Shown piece after piece: positions 12,640 to 22,420 of a DNA stretch of 64,000 nucleotides. How positions within the stretch are numbered: position 1 is the first letter of the stretch; each line of letters opens with the position of its first letter. The stretch covers positions 60,763,601 to 60,827,600 of the forward strand of contig NC_072894.1 in the NCBI RefSeq assembly GCF_027943255.1. The letters run 5' to 3'. Made by a program: the position numbers and the translations under genes. The notes under the pieces were generated by a model. It saw only the letters and a program-made list of their open reading frames with translations. It had not been told where the DNA came from and made no database searches. The DNA comes from Anastrepha obliqua (Eukaryota > Arthropoda > Insecta > Diptera > Tephritidae).

Positions 12640-13100
12640 ATGGTAATGGTAATGGTAATGGTTGAACGGTAATGTACGATCACAGTTGGTGATTAAGTGT
12701 TCCATAGACACCTCTTAATCTTGTACTAGATAACCATATTTTGTTAAAGTGTTTATTACAGTTTCACTTTTAAGTGCTCCACAGAGTAATCTGAGGCCCT
12801 ATTTATCTAGGGTTAGAGCAGATTTTGTTCTGTTGGCATTGAAGTTCGAAAACTTTTTGGAGTGATTAAGGTCGCTTGTGCCATTCCAGTGTTCCCTGAT
12901 TTTAGGTTGGATCCATTTTTTGGTTTGCTGTTTTATATTATTTTTGTTAAACCCTCCCCTTTTTTTGGCATAAAAGTCTGCCTTCTCGTTTCCTTCGTGT
13001 CCCTCATGTCCTGGTACCCAATACCTGTGGACTTTTGACAAAACAACTGATTTGGTTTTACTTTGAACACATTTATTTGGACTCTTCGTAGACAAACTTA
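12640..13100 (-). pseudogene. LINE relic: RNase H end and C-terminal tail
   Basis: The minus-strand frame from 13095 to 12799 shows an RNase H terminal motif HRYWVPGHEGHEGNEKADFY, as in RNase H-encoding non-LTR retrotransposons (I, R1, LOA group). It is followed by a Trp-rich linker and ALTLDK. Past the stop the reading continues as GLRLLCGALKSE and later VSMEHLITNCDRT, matching the usual C-terminal H-x3-C tail. The element's 3' end is near 12640, where (ATTACC)n on the minus strand (12640-12662) looks like a simple-repeat tail. The reverse transcriptase part is missing, so it is 5'-truncated or overwritten. Confidence 0.75.
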
Positions 13101-15046
13101 ATATTTTACATCGATTTTTAAGAAGCTGGTTTCTTCAACGACATATTTGCGAAAACAACTGTTTCAAAATTGTATAAGAAATATTCCACTAATATACAGC
13201 TTGTCAGGAAAAAGCTATTAATTGGAGATGAGTTTTTTTTACCAAATTTTCACAGATATAAATATTTTAAATACCTTCTTAACCAAAACTTGGCCCTTTA
13301 GTTAGTTAAGATTAGAATATGTGGGCTGTTTACCTACTCGGTGGATATTTAGTAGCATTGAGAGCGCTCGTCTCCTATCAATAGATGTCTTGAAAACGGA
13401 CCAATCTTTTGGCTATTCCAGTTAACCCTTCTTCGAAGAACTAGTTCTAAAGAAAGTGCATTCTCCGAAGTGTGGAACATTTCAACGGAAAGGGGTGAAT
13501 AATTATATCTTTTCCTCACCTCCTGCGAAACGAGATTTAATTAAAAAATATCAAAAAGTATATAAAAATAAAATTAATTAGAGTATATAAATTTAACTCA
13601 GGTAAAAAAAAATTGTATACCTTTTTTTTTTTAAATATTTAGGACTAAATGATGCATCGGGTTTTCAAAGATACAACCGCACGCCCCTTTTGGTTATAAA
13701 TTTTGATATTTAATTGTTTAAATTAATTGTAACTAATTATCAATAAAAATACGGTTCAACTTTTTACGAAATTCAGAAGAATTCATAAATTTTTCGTAGA
13801 AATTTCAAACCTTTTAATCAGAATGTTTAAAAACTTTAGAGAAGTCATGCAGTTTTATATTCCATTAAGTTTAGTTTAATAAAGTAAAAGCTTGAGTTGC
13901 CTAAAAATCACTTTGATTTTTAATTATTTTTTTGCTTCTGGTGTTTAATTTTTCCTCCATATTAAAAGTGTGTTTTATATGGAAAAAATACACAATATCA
14001 TCAAAAAAAAAAATTGTTCCAATTACATCATTAATTCAATTATTTAAAAATGTTTATGATCTACTTCCTAACTCACTTCAGTACAAGCGTGCAAAAGTAC
14101 CGCAACAAATTTTAATTTGCGAAAAATTTATATAAAATTCAATTATTTCTCTAAATTGCCACTACACAAACATATGTACATACATCTACATACATCTGAA
14201 TACATCTACACACGTGCAAAAGCGAACACAAAGGCGTATGCCTTCAATCAGTGTTAATCACATTTGCGGGGGTGACTTTAAAGTTTTCACTTCCCGAATG
14301 CGCCAGTAGGTTGGTAGCACCGGTGTATGTATGTACATATGTACATGCTTAAATGCGAACTTCAGCTGTCACATGTAGATATGTTAAAAAACAAATTGAG
14401 GGAAAGGCCTTACAATGCTGGTACACGGCGCGCACAAAACCGTGCCATATGCCACAATGTGACATGTCCTGTCCCTGCCGTTGGCCGCAAGGAGGGCATT
14501 AATCATAACTACTGTCGAAAAAATGTTAAAGCAAACAACTTGTTATGAGAAGTCGGGGGGCGGTCGGCACCAGAAACTACGCTCGATGCACAAACGTTTT
14601 AAAAGCATTCATCACACAATATACTATACATATTTATGGTCATATATATGAATGGATATGTGTGTGAATGTATGGACGGACTATTCATAAAGTTCATCTA
14701 TATATATATAATTATAAAATTTTATATCAATTGGGGGTGATTTGTTGGCGCGCAAGTGTAGGTTTGTTTAAGAATAATTATATACATATGTCCATACGGT
14801 GTTGGTACATACCCTATGGGAAATCTATTCTTACGGAACTGTTGCGATTCTAGTAATATAAGACCTACAACTAGTAGTTACGCGTTCCTTTTTTGAGTTT
14901 TAGACAGCGATGTTCCAAGAAATGGCAGTTGTCATTTTGACCTATAATTCGAAACTCGTGCACTGCATTTCTTAGTAGTCTAGGAACGGTAAAGAAATCG
15001 GTTAAGTTTTGGACAAATGAGCCAAGTAATAAGGTCCTTAGGTATC
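13101..15046. other. Non-coding AT-rich stretch
   Basis: No coding region, RNA gene or known repeat supported. ACATACATCTACATACATCT-type repeats lie at 14170-14215. The stretch 14220-14580 is richer in GC than its surroundings but has no family resemblance in any frame. Confidence 0.4.
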
Positions 15047-15048
15047 TA

Positions 15049-16365
15049 CAGGGTTGGCCATATTAAACTGACCCATGTGATTATTAAAAAAATATGGAAA
15101 AAGAAACATTTTTTTGTGTTTTATTGTGAAAAACATTTAATTTAGTTCAAGGAGATTCGTTTACATCACTTTTTGAATATGATATCGCGCAAGTGGTCGC
15201 CCTTAGCTCGTATAGCGTAATGTGCCCGTTTTTCGGCGTTTTCCATAGTTTTGGCCAGCGTCTCGGCCGATATGGCGGCTATTTCCCGTCGGATATTGGC
15301 CTTAAGTGCGCCTAGTGTCTTTGGCTTGTTGACGTAAACCTTAGATTTCAAATAGCCCCAAAGAAAAAAGTCCGGTGGCGTCAAATCCGGTGATCGTGGC
15401 GGCCAGTCAAAATCGCCGCTTTTTGATATCAAACGGCCAGGGAACAAAGTCTTCAATAAGTTGACGGTGGCTCGAGCTGTGTGTGGTGGTGCGCCATCTT
15501 GCTGAAACCAGAAGTGCTCCATACCATTTTCACGAACAATCGGCATCACAAAATCGGTTATCATGGCCCGATAACGCTCTTGATTGACGGTCAATGGTTG
15601 GTGTTGACCATTTTCAAAGAAGAACGGCCCAATGACCATATCAGCGCAAATGCCACACCAGACTGTAACTTTTTGGTCGTGGAGAGGTACCTCTTCAATA
15701 ATTTGAGGGTTTTCAGTGGCGTAGAAACGGCAATTTTGCTTATTTACGGTTCCGTTCAAGGAGAAATGGGCCTCATCACTCATAATGATTTGGTGCCAAA
15801 AATCCTCATCAGTTTGGGCCATTCGAACGACAAAATTGGCATATTCCAAGTGACGAGGCTTATCGGCCGGCAACAGTTGTTGATTTAGTTGTATTTTGTA
15901 CGGGAATATCCCCAAATCCAAACGAATGATACGTCGTAGAGTGGTCCGAGGGATGTCCAACTGAGCAGAACGACGATTACCTGACGTTCGCGGCGATGAC
16001 TCGATACTGGCTCGTACGGCCGCGATATTTTCGTTAGATCGTCTTGGCCGCTTTTTATTTGGACGTCGGGTATTAGCCACAGTGCCGGAAGACAAACATC
16101 TTTTGTGCATTTGCTTGATTGCGTTCTTTGACGGCGCACTTTTCACTTTATTTTTTTTTCTCCACGCACGTTGCGTTTTTACAATCGAGAAGGAATTTTG
16201 AATGTACAGCTGAACAATTTCAGCGCGTTCTATTGGGGTGTACTGTTTCATGGTATAAATCTCCTTCGACTGACGCTTCCAACGCGGTATGTCATTAGCT
16301 GATCTGAAATTACAGTAAAAAGTTATAGGGTTACTCAATGGGTCAGTTTAATATGGCCAACCCTG
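15049..16365 (-). mobile_element. Complete DD41D (rosa-type) Tc1/mariner element
   Basis: The element is bounded by perfect 28-bp inverted repeats starting CAGGGTTGGCCATATTAAAC (15049-15076 and 16338-16365). Each end is flanked by TA (15047-15048, 16366-16367). The length is 1317 bp. It holds one long open frame on the minus strand with all three catalytic Asp residues, so on sequence alone it could be autonomous. The DD41D spacing is the hallmark of the rosa group described from Ceratitis and other tephritids, which supports the fly assignment. Confidence 0.95.
15166..16251 (-). CDS. DD41D mariner-family transposase, apparently intact
   Basis: Cut-and-paste transposase predicted to bind the 28-bp TIRs and integrate at TA. 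I chose the ATG at 16251 (MKQYTPIERAEIVQLY, 361 residues) because that is where family proteins begin. The frame stays open up to 16338, but those 29 extra residues would start inside the TIR. In protein order: an N-terminal helix-turn-helix domain (about residues 1-110, with basic NKKRPRRSNE); the first catalytic Asp in IMSDEAHFSLNG (D159); VTVWCGI; the second Asp in WFQQDGAPPHTA (D252); and the third in WPPRSPDLTPPDFFLWGYL (D294). Exactly 41 residues separate the last two. Stop codon at 15166-15168. There are no internal stops or frameshifts, unlike every other transposase in this window. Activity is inferred, not shown. Confidence 0.93.
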   Translation of the reverse strand: MKQYTPIERAEIVQLYIQNSFSIVKTQRAWRKKNKVKSAPSKNAIKQMHKRCLSSGTVANTRRPNKKRPRRSNENIAAVRASIESSPRTSGNRRSAQLDIPRTTLRRIIRLDLGIFPYKIQLNQQLLPADKPRHLEYANFVVRMAQTDEDFWHQIIMSDEAHFSLNGTVNKQNCRFYATENPQIIEEVPLHDQKVTVWCGICADMVIGPFFFENGQHQPLTVNQERYRAMITDFVMPIVRENGMEHFWFQQDGAPPHTARATVNLLKTLFPGRLISKSGDFDWPPRSPDLTPPDFFLWGYLKSKVYVNKPKTLGALKANIRREIAAISAETLAKTMENAEKRAHYAIRAKGDHLRDIIFKK

Positions 16366-16439
16366 TAGTAAGATTGTTCTGAAAACACTGTATATGTATA
16401 AGATGTTTGTTCCATTCTGTTGCGAGTACAGGGTGTCAA

Positions 16440-16725
16440 CAATGAACTCAACAAAGAGAAAATTCGATACATTTTTTCTTTGATAAAGGGGGAAATGCTG
16501 AAATTGTGAATGGTGTTTATGGAGTCGATAACAGCCAATTACGTGCAATTTTGGTTTCTTCGATTCCGTTCAGGTATTTTTAATGCTAAAGAGAATGTCG
16601 ATAAAATCTCAGAAATAATTGAAGTTGACCAGCGTATGAGTAGTCGTAGCTTCGCCCAGGAATTAAAGATCGACCAAAAAACAGTTTTAAATCATTTGCG
16701 CAAAAATTTTACAAAACAATATTGG
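16440..16725 (+). pseudogene. Fragment of irritans-type mariner transposase, N-terminal part
   Basis: The plus-strand reading contains TANYVQFWFLRFRSGIFNAK (about 16528-16587), ENVDKISEIIEVDQRMSSRS and FAQELKIDQKTVLNHLRKN (to about 16710). This is the paired helix-turn-helix DNA-binding part of irritans-type mariner transposases. A few bases upstream, out of frame, YIFSLIKGGNAEIVNGVYGV extends the match back to about 16450. After 16715 the similarity stops, so the whole catalytic domain is missing. The linker residues between the two HTHs are also deleted (NAK joins directly to ENVDK). No TIR was found; the left edge lies within 75 bases of the DD41D element. Confidence 0.82.
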
Positions 16726-17189
16726 ATTTCTTTTCCCCAAACTAATATTAAAAAATTAGGTTTTAAATATAAACAGCTTGGCATGAATGTGTGCATAGGG
16801 TTTTATGTAGACATTTTCGGAAATGAAAAACCGACACTATGCGAACCCTCTCTTCACTCAGAAACGGCTGAACGCTTTTAGATAAAATTTGGCTCACGGA
16901 TCGTTTATAACTCTGTCTAACATTTTTAATAATTTTTATTGTGGGGTGTTGTCCATTTCTTTTTTAATTCTAATTAATATAAATTATGCACAGGTTATTT
17001 GAAATATTTGAATAAAAGTATGAAACTAAATGAAAATGAGTTTGCAACATTTTAGGGGATTAAAAAATTGATTAAAAATAAAATTAGTGGCTTCTACTAA
17101 CTACTAATATTACTATTTTACGACTTTTTTTATAAAAAAATTGCGTTGTTTGAATATTCTGGTTTATTCATATTTTGCAATACAATGTA
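16726..17189. other. AT-rich non-coding stretch
   Basis: No feature recognised. The tail of the open frame after the mariner fragment is not conserved. Confidence 0.4.
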
Positions 17190-17392
17190 GTGTAAATGAA
17201 TCATCCAATTTGTTTTTGAATACATTTTTTAACGAAATATAAAATGTGATTTGGATTGATGGCAATTTTTTTTTCAACTGAACTTTTAATCTTTCATTTT
17301 ACCGCAGCTGTCTGGTTCACAAGTGCCAAATATGATTAAATTGAAAAATTAAAAATCTTCCGATAGGTCATTAATTTTATGCCACCTTGTAT
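17190..17392 (+). mobile_element. GGCGCAAAATTAATCA-type MITE, copy A
   Basis: The right end CTTCCGATAGGTCATTAATTTTATGCCACCTTGTA (17357-17391, quoted by its parts) matches the right end of the copies at 32.3 and 52.2 kb. The left end has the diverged TGAATCATCCAATTTGTTTTT. The internal block CTGGTTCACAAGTGCCAAAT (near 17310) is shared with the 52.2-kb copy. It is short, has no ORF and has inverted ends, so it is a non-autonomous DNA element. Confidence 0.65.
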
Positions 17393-18105
17393 AATTGAGC
17401 ATGCCAAGAATAATTACGACTTCTTCGGTTTTTGTGATTGTTTTCATGTGACGATTCGGTGCACTGTGTGACGCCACAGTGCACGTAGAGTAGGTAGACT
17501 ATTAAATCGCTAGTTTTCACAAACCAAAACAAAATATAGATGAGAATACGAACGACATGCGTATCGAAATGGTTCAGGTTTTTCCTGCAGGGTATGAATG
17601 CTCGCGTGAATGAACGTGTGTTGTTTCTGTGTGAAAATAGGGCTGCACTTTTCGACACTTTCCCTTTAATGCGCTTTGACTATTTACATTTCACCTTTTA
17701 AATACAATTTTTAATGACTGTCTTTTGGCATTTGACAAATGTGGGGGGCGTTCTTGTGGTGGTTGAGGGTACATATACGTTTGTTTGCAGATGTTCAATT
17801 TATACATATACATATCATATTCATTGCTACGACTCGGAACATCCTTGCGTTTAGCGTGATAACAGAGCGTAAACTCTATCGTGGCGTTTGTTGAACAATG
17901 TTGCAATCTATAAGTAATCATTCCGACCTCTCTCTTGCTGAAAGGTAAATAACGAAGAAGTGAATACGTTGAATGGTTCAATCCTTGGCTCGAAATAATA
18001 AGACAAGTTTTAAAAGAAAATGTAATTGCAATAAAAGAAAAGGTTTGAAATATTGTTATTCGCTACCGGTTAGCATTACCACTATTTATACGCATGCATG
18101 AGAAC
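17393..18105. other. Non-coding stretch, no gene
   Basis: Apart from the hairpin at 17459-17484, nothing recognisable. Minus-strand frames at 17377-17658 and 17691-17981 have no family resemblance, and the first begins inside the MITE end. Confidence 0.4.
17459..17484. repeat. Perfect 10-bp hairpin
   Basis: GTGCACTGTG (17459-17468) and CACAGTGCAC (17475-17484) are exact reverse complements around the 6-base loop TGACGC. There is no downstream T-run or gene to make it a terminator, and its function is unknown. Confidence 0.6.
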
Positions 18106-18119
18106 TATCGATATCGATA
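18106..18119. promoter_or_regulatory. Two overlapping DRE motifs (TATCGATA)
   Basis: TATCGATATCGATA holds two overlapping copies of TATCGATA, the DRE site bound by DREF in flies; CGATA is also a BEAF-32 core. It lies 55-70 bases before the ATG of the transposase relic at 18174. Whether it was that element's promoter, a genomic site, or chance cannot be told from sequence alone. Confidence 0.35.
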
Positions 18120-18173
18120 ACTATGGTTTGACAGCTGAAATAGACAAACTGTGTGAACATTTCTATTCATCAT

Positions 18174-18560
18174 GAATCGTTTAACGCCAGAACAACGCTT
18201 TCAAATTGTGGAAATTTATTTTGAAAAAAAAAGAAATAAATAAATTTCTTCGCGAAATTCATAGAACACTTCGTCCATTTTATGTGCCTTTTGCACGCTA
18301 GCCGCATCATCGGTATTTATTTATTTCGAAATGAGGAAGAAGCTGCTCTTACGGTGCACAGCGAGCATAATCGAGCCAAGCTGGCTAATATTTCTTTTAA
18401 TTAATCAGTTAAACGACGACGACATTTCGTTCTAACAAGACGGCTCGACTTGCCATACAACACGCTTAATACGAGCATTCGAGTTACTGTAGTGTGCAGC
18501 CTGTAGTGTGCACCTTTGACGTGATACGGCGAGATTTATTGGAAGAAGATTATTATAAAC
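18174..18560 (+). pseudogene. DD41D-like mariner transposase relic, heavily deleted
   Basis: It opens with ATGAATCGTTTAACGCCAGA, giving MNRLTPEQRFQIVEIYFEKK, the start of an insect mariner-like transposase family. A frameshift at the poly-A run (18222-18232) and deletions follow. At 18418-18490 the reading DDISF-stop-QDGSTCHTTRLIRAFELL shows the segment around the second catalytic Asp. The segments with the first and third Asp are gone. Total span is about a third of a full gene. Confidence 0.75.
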
Positions 18561-19070
18561 AAATTCATTTTAACAATATTTCTTTTTTGTGTTATCATTT
18601 TAAGTTCTCAAATTCTTTGAAAAACACCCGATAATTTTTCAGTATTCCCTTGATATTCAAAAATTGAGGTTTCTCCAAGCTGTTGAAATTTTAACCATTC
18701 AATCAAAGTTCCGTGCCTAGCTCGGTTAACTAATAAAGCGATTTCCTTACATAATTTTCGCACAACCATAATCTTACAAGAAATTCGGCTCCTTGGAATT
18801 ATTCCGCGCATTTCCATATTCTCAGATATCTCAGCTTTCGTACTCGTGAAGGTTGTTTTTTCAAGTTATATTACTTTTTAAATTTGCCGTTGTGGCACTT
18901 CCCTTGATCTACGAAAAACCCTGTCAAGATTCTTCTATTCTGTTGCTTACCAATTTTATGACTGAAAGTTGTGCGACGCTACGAAGTTTTAGCCAAAAAA
19001 ACAATGGTTAATAAAAGACTTAACAAATTGAATAAAACCGCAAAGATGGGCTGGATATATGTATCTGACA
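18561..19070. other. Non-coding stretch
   Basis: No gene or repeat recognised. The minus-strand frame at 18608-18817 has no family resemblance. Confidence 0.4.
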
Positions 19071-19072
19071 TA

Positions 19073-19329
19073 TCGCACTTGTTACGTTAAAGCGTAACAA
19101 CTCAAAATCTGAACATTTTCAGTAGAGACGAAAAACTGTTTCCCTAAATATTAATAATATAGGTATTACAAGGGAAAATATATGTAATTGCACGAAAATA
19201 TCATTAAAAACAATATAACGGTTGTTTCATTCTTATTTGTTTAGTAGTTGCGCTAAAATAACCAATTTTTGAGTGGTTACTCTTTTCCTTTTCTTTTTGA
19301 GTTGTTACGCTTTAACGTAACAAGTGCGA
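19073..19329. mobile_element. 257-bp MITE with self-complementary termini
   Basis: Ends are inverted repeats of at least 30 bp: TCGCACTTGTTACGTTAAAG onward from 19073, and its reverse complement ending at 19329. TA flanks each end (19071-19072, 19330-19331), suggesting a Tc1/mariner-type parent. Each terminal repeat also contains the internal palindrome GTTACG-TTAAAG-CGTAAC. There is no ORF inside. Confidence 0.85.
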
Positions 19330-19629
19330 TATCTACCGATGATAGCATTTTTGGTCCAGTCCGTAATAATCGCGCACGCTTGTTTTAAAGGAGCGATGAA
19401 TAAAGTGTTGCTAAATTGATTATTTTTTTCTAATTTCAATTTAAATTTTTATACGTTTCGTAGTTATGAGTTGAATTTTCATTGTATTCAGTCTTGCCAT
19501 AAATTCTGTGAGAAATTTTACAATGCATACGGCGCGATCAAATTCGCAGAAAAAAGTTCAGATATTTTTGTTTTTGTTCAAAGGCATTGTCTACTTATAA
19601 ATTATATTCAGTTGCGTGGCAAATTTTCG

Positions 19630-20608
19630 CATTTGACAATGGAGAGTGTGCAAGGGAAAATCGCATTGCAGTGATTGCATTACAAAGTGGAGTAAAAGTG
19701 CAAGAGAGATTTATGAATCGCCGAAAAACCTTAATATTTCGACAATGTTTGTTTGTCGAACGATCAATCGTTTTTCCTAACGACTGAAGTGACAGACAGA
19801 GAAAGACGTTGTCGTCACAGCGTGGTTCGAACCAGTGCAACCATAAAAGCCGTTCGAGAAAAAAATCGCAGAAACCCCCTTAGAAAGCAGGAAGTAATTT
19901 TCAGGGAAATGAATGTATCGCTTAGATCCATGTTAAGACTAATTAGAGATGATTTCCACATGAAAGTCTTCCGACGCTCAACTGGTCTTTTGACAACGCG
20001 CTTGAAGAAAATTAGACTCGACCGATGTAAGCAGCCTCTTCGGTGGCATACGGGCATTGGCCATAAAAATATTATTTTCACTGTTGAAGAAGTTTTTAAT
20101 AAGCAATACGACAAAATCTATGCTAAAACTTATAAAGACACAAAAAATGTTGTACCAAGGTTTCAGCGTGGTTTGGTGGGAAGTGCATTTATGAGAAAAA
20201 GAGGTTAAGACCAGGGCAAAAGTGTGCCGGGAGGATGTCCTAGAATACGTGTTGAAGCAGTTGAGCAGTACTCTCTTCAATGGGGAGCGTTGGACCTTTC
20301 AGAAAGATTCCGCTCAAGCCCATAAGGCAAACACCACCCAGCATTAGTTAAAAAACAATATTTCTGGGTTCATAGACGCAGAATAATGGCCTTGTGGAAG
20401 TCCAGATCCGAATTCATTGGATTACAGTTTGTGCTCAGAATTGGAGAACATGGCCTGTCGAATACCTCAGAGAAATTTGGAGAATCTCAAACAATCTTTG
20501 GTTCGATCACCGACGTCAATATCCATGGAAACTATACACAAAACAATAGCTGAATGGCTCAATCGTTTGAAGGCTTGTGTAAAAGCAAATGGTAAACATT
20601 TCGAATGA
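19630..20608 (+). pseudogene. DD37D (maT-like) transposase relic
   Basis: Near full-length but broken. Head at about 19636: NGECARENRIAVIALQSGVK (helix-turn-helix), then frame changes. VRTSATIKAVREKNRRNPLR follows near 19815-19880, then TTRLKKIRLDRCKQPLRWH near 19990-20050. The first catalytic position reads FTVEEVF, so the expected Asp is Val (near 20080). KTYKDTKNVVPRFQRG follows, then in another frame the second Asp in QKDSAQAHKA (near 20300) and the third in GSPDPNSLDYSLCSELENMA (about 20400-20460), with two in-frame stops between them. Spacing between the second and third Asp is 37. The C-terminus RLKACVKANGKHFE ends at the stop 20606-20608. No TIR pair was identified. Confidence 0.88.
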
Positions 20609-21701
20609 AAATAAAATTTGTTTTTTAATATAATATTTACATGATTAAATCTAACCTCATTAAAAAAAAGTATTATAATTTCATATCTAATACGGACTCA
20701 GCTCGTAACAGAACTTATGGCAGGACTAAGTACACCAGTTTTAATTTTTTTGTAATAACTGAGTTGCTTTTGTTTTATATTATAAATAAATACTTATGTA
20801 ATATGGATTTCATTATTACCTCTTTTGCAAGGTTTTTTGGAAAAAAAATTAGAGTTTTTCAATCTTGTACGATTTCTATCCCCAATTTTACCATATTTCG
20901 CCTGTATTTTTTACACGGAGAACGTATCTACCGTGTAAAAGCAGAGTTGGCTGTATACATGGAACCATTTTTTAAAATGTAGATACTGTTCTCTAAAGCA
21001 CCGAAAAAACAATACTACGTTTCGCACTACTGCAAACTTAGTTAGAAGGTGTCAACAAATGCCACCATTATCAGCACAAGTGTTTGTTTTATGGCCATCT
21101 ATTATATATAGTTACATGTAAGTATGTCTGCACATATAGTAATGGACGTACATATACGGTATACAATTTTTTGCTATACCCTGTAGGGAAAAAATAATTT
21201 TAAATGTTTTTTAACTTTCAAATGAGCAATTGCTGATTTTGATATGCTGACCACTGGGCAAAGTCAATTGCCCAGAATGCCTCCTTGGTTAGTTCAGAAC
21301 TGAAATTAAATTAAAAAATATTTCATATACTATATTTAATGTAACCGGCTTAATCTGCTCACACGTGCTTATGCAAACTCATATTTTCTAATAATGGTAT
21401 AGCTGGCAGTTGTCAAGTATCTTTTAGCTTTTAACAAGTAGTGTGAAGGATGCCTTGCCCATTGGAGATAAGCGACAAAAAATCAAATTTAAAAAACTAT
21501 CGGAGTGTTCCGTTCCCTTTCCTGAGCAGCTTTTTTAGCTGTTTTAAGGGGTCCACTTTAGGACCCAATTTTATTTATTTTTATATTGAGTTTATGAGTA
21601 CAAAGCCTTGTAAACTAGAGGTACAATCATGAACTTGCTCTTGCTAAGAACTAAAAAGAACAAAACATATACAAACCATTTTTAAAAAGGCATAATAAGC
21701 C
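20609..21701. other. AT-rich non-coding stretch
   Basis: No gene supported. The 113-codon frame at 20641-20982 is low-complexity (I, F, Y, K) with no family resemblance. TACATATACGGTATAC-like simple repeats occur near 21100-21165. Confidence 0.4.
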
Positions 21702-21705
21702 TTAA

Positions 21706-22416
21706 GGGGACTCGGTGGTCAAGAAATTTCAAAAAATTGATTTTTTTGTTTTTTCGATCTTTCGAAAGAATAGTATCTTAAGAATATACTGTGAAATTTC
21801 AATGCGGAAATTCCCATTATTATAGCTTCTACAGCCCATTAACTAGGTAGAGAGCGGTCGGCGCACCCCTGGAACTTTAAACTTATTTATCTCGAAACGA
21901 CTTTTTCCGGCATGGTGATGTCGAAAAAAAAAAAATAATATTCAACCGAATCGTCTGAAATTTTAATATTTTGTTCACAACGTCAATGGCTATCGCCCGC
22001 AATAAAATCGTATTATTATTTCAAGTATTTCGTAGATTTTTTAATTAAAAAACTGGAAAAGCCTGATTTTTAGAGTTTCGAATTCAAAACCGCGCCATTT
22101 TGTCAATTGTTTTTTTTTATTCGAGAACTGGACATAGCTACAGTCATACTGATTATTAATTTTTGTGGTTTTTGTGTTTCAGATAAATAGAAGAACTAAA
22201 TTGGGAAACACCGTCCAGGTCCAATTTTTCGGGAAGGTCGCCTTCAGCGCCATTTTTAAATTTATTAAAATAATTTTTTTTTTCATTCTTATATGTAACG
22301 TTAAAGAAGTTATATAAAAAGCCTAAACAATTTAAATATCGTTTTTCATTTTTTTATTGTAAAAGAAAATTCCGGAAAATACTCTAAATTTTCGAACTCT
22401 AGACCACTGGTACCCC
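21706..22416. mobile_element. 711-bp TTAA-flanked non-autonomous element (piggyBac-type)
   Basis: The left end TTAA|GGGGACTCGGTGGTC and the reverse complement of the right end TTAA|GGGGTACCAGTGGTC match at 12 of 15 positions inside the TTAA duplication (21702-21705 and 22417-22420). TTAA target duplications are the mark of piggyBac-type transposons. The interior is AT-rich with no ORF over 60 codons, so it depends on a transposase elsewhere. The imperfect TIRs suggest an old copy. Confidence 0.72.
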
Positions 22417-22420
22417 TTAA

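Noticed and set aside
15481..15888. 135-codon plus-strand frame
   Set aside because: Shadow of the intact minus-strand transposase.
20641..20982. 113-codon plus-strand frame
   Set aside because: Low-complexity AT-rich translation with no domain, lying just past a transposase relic.
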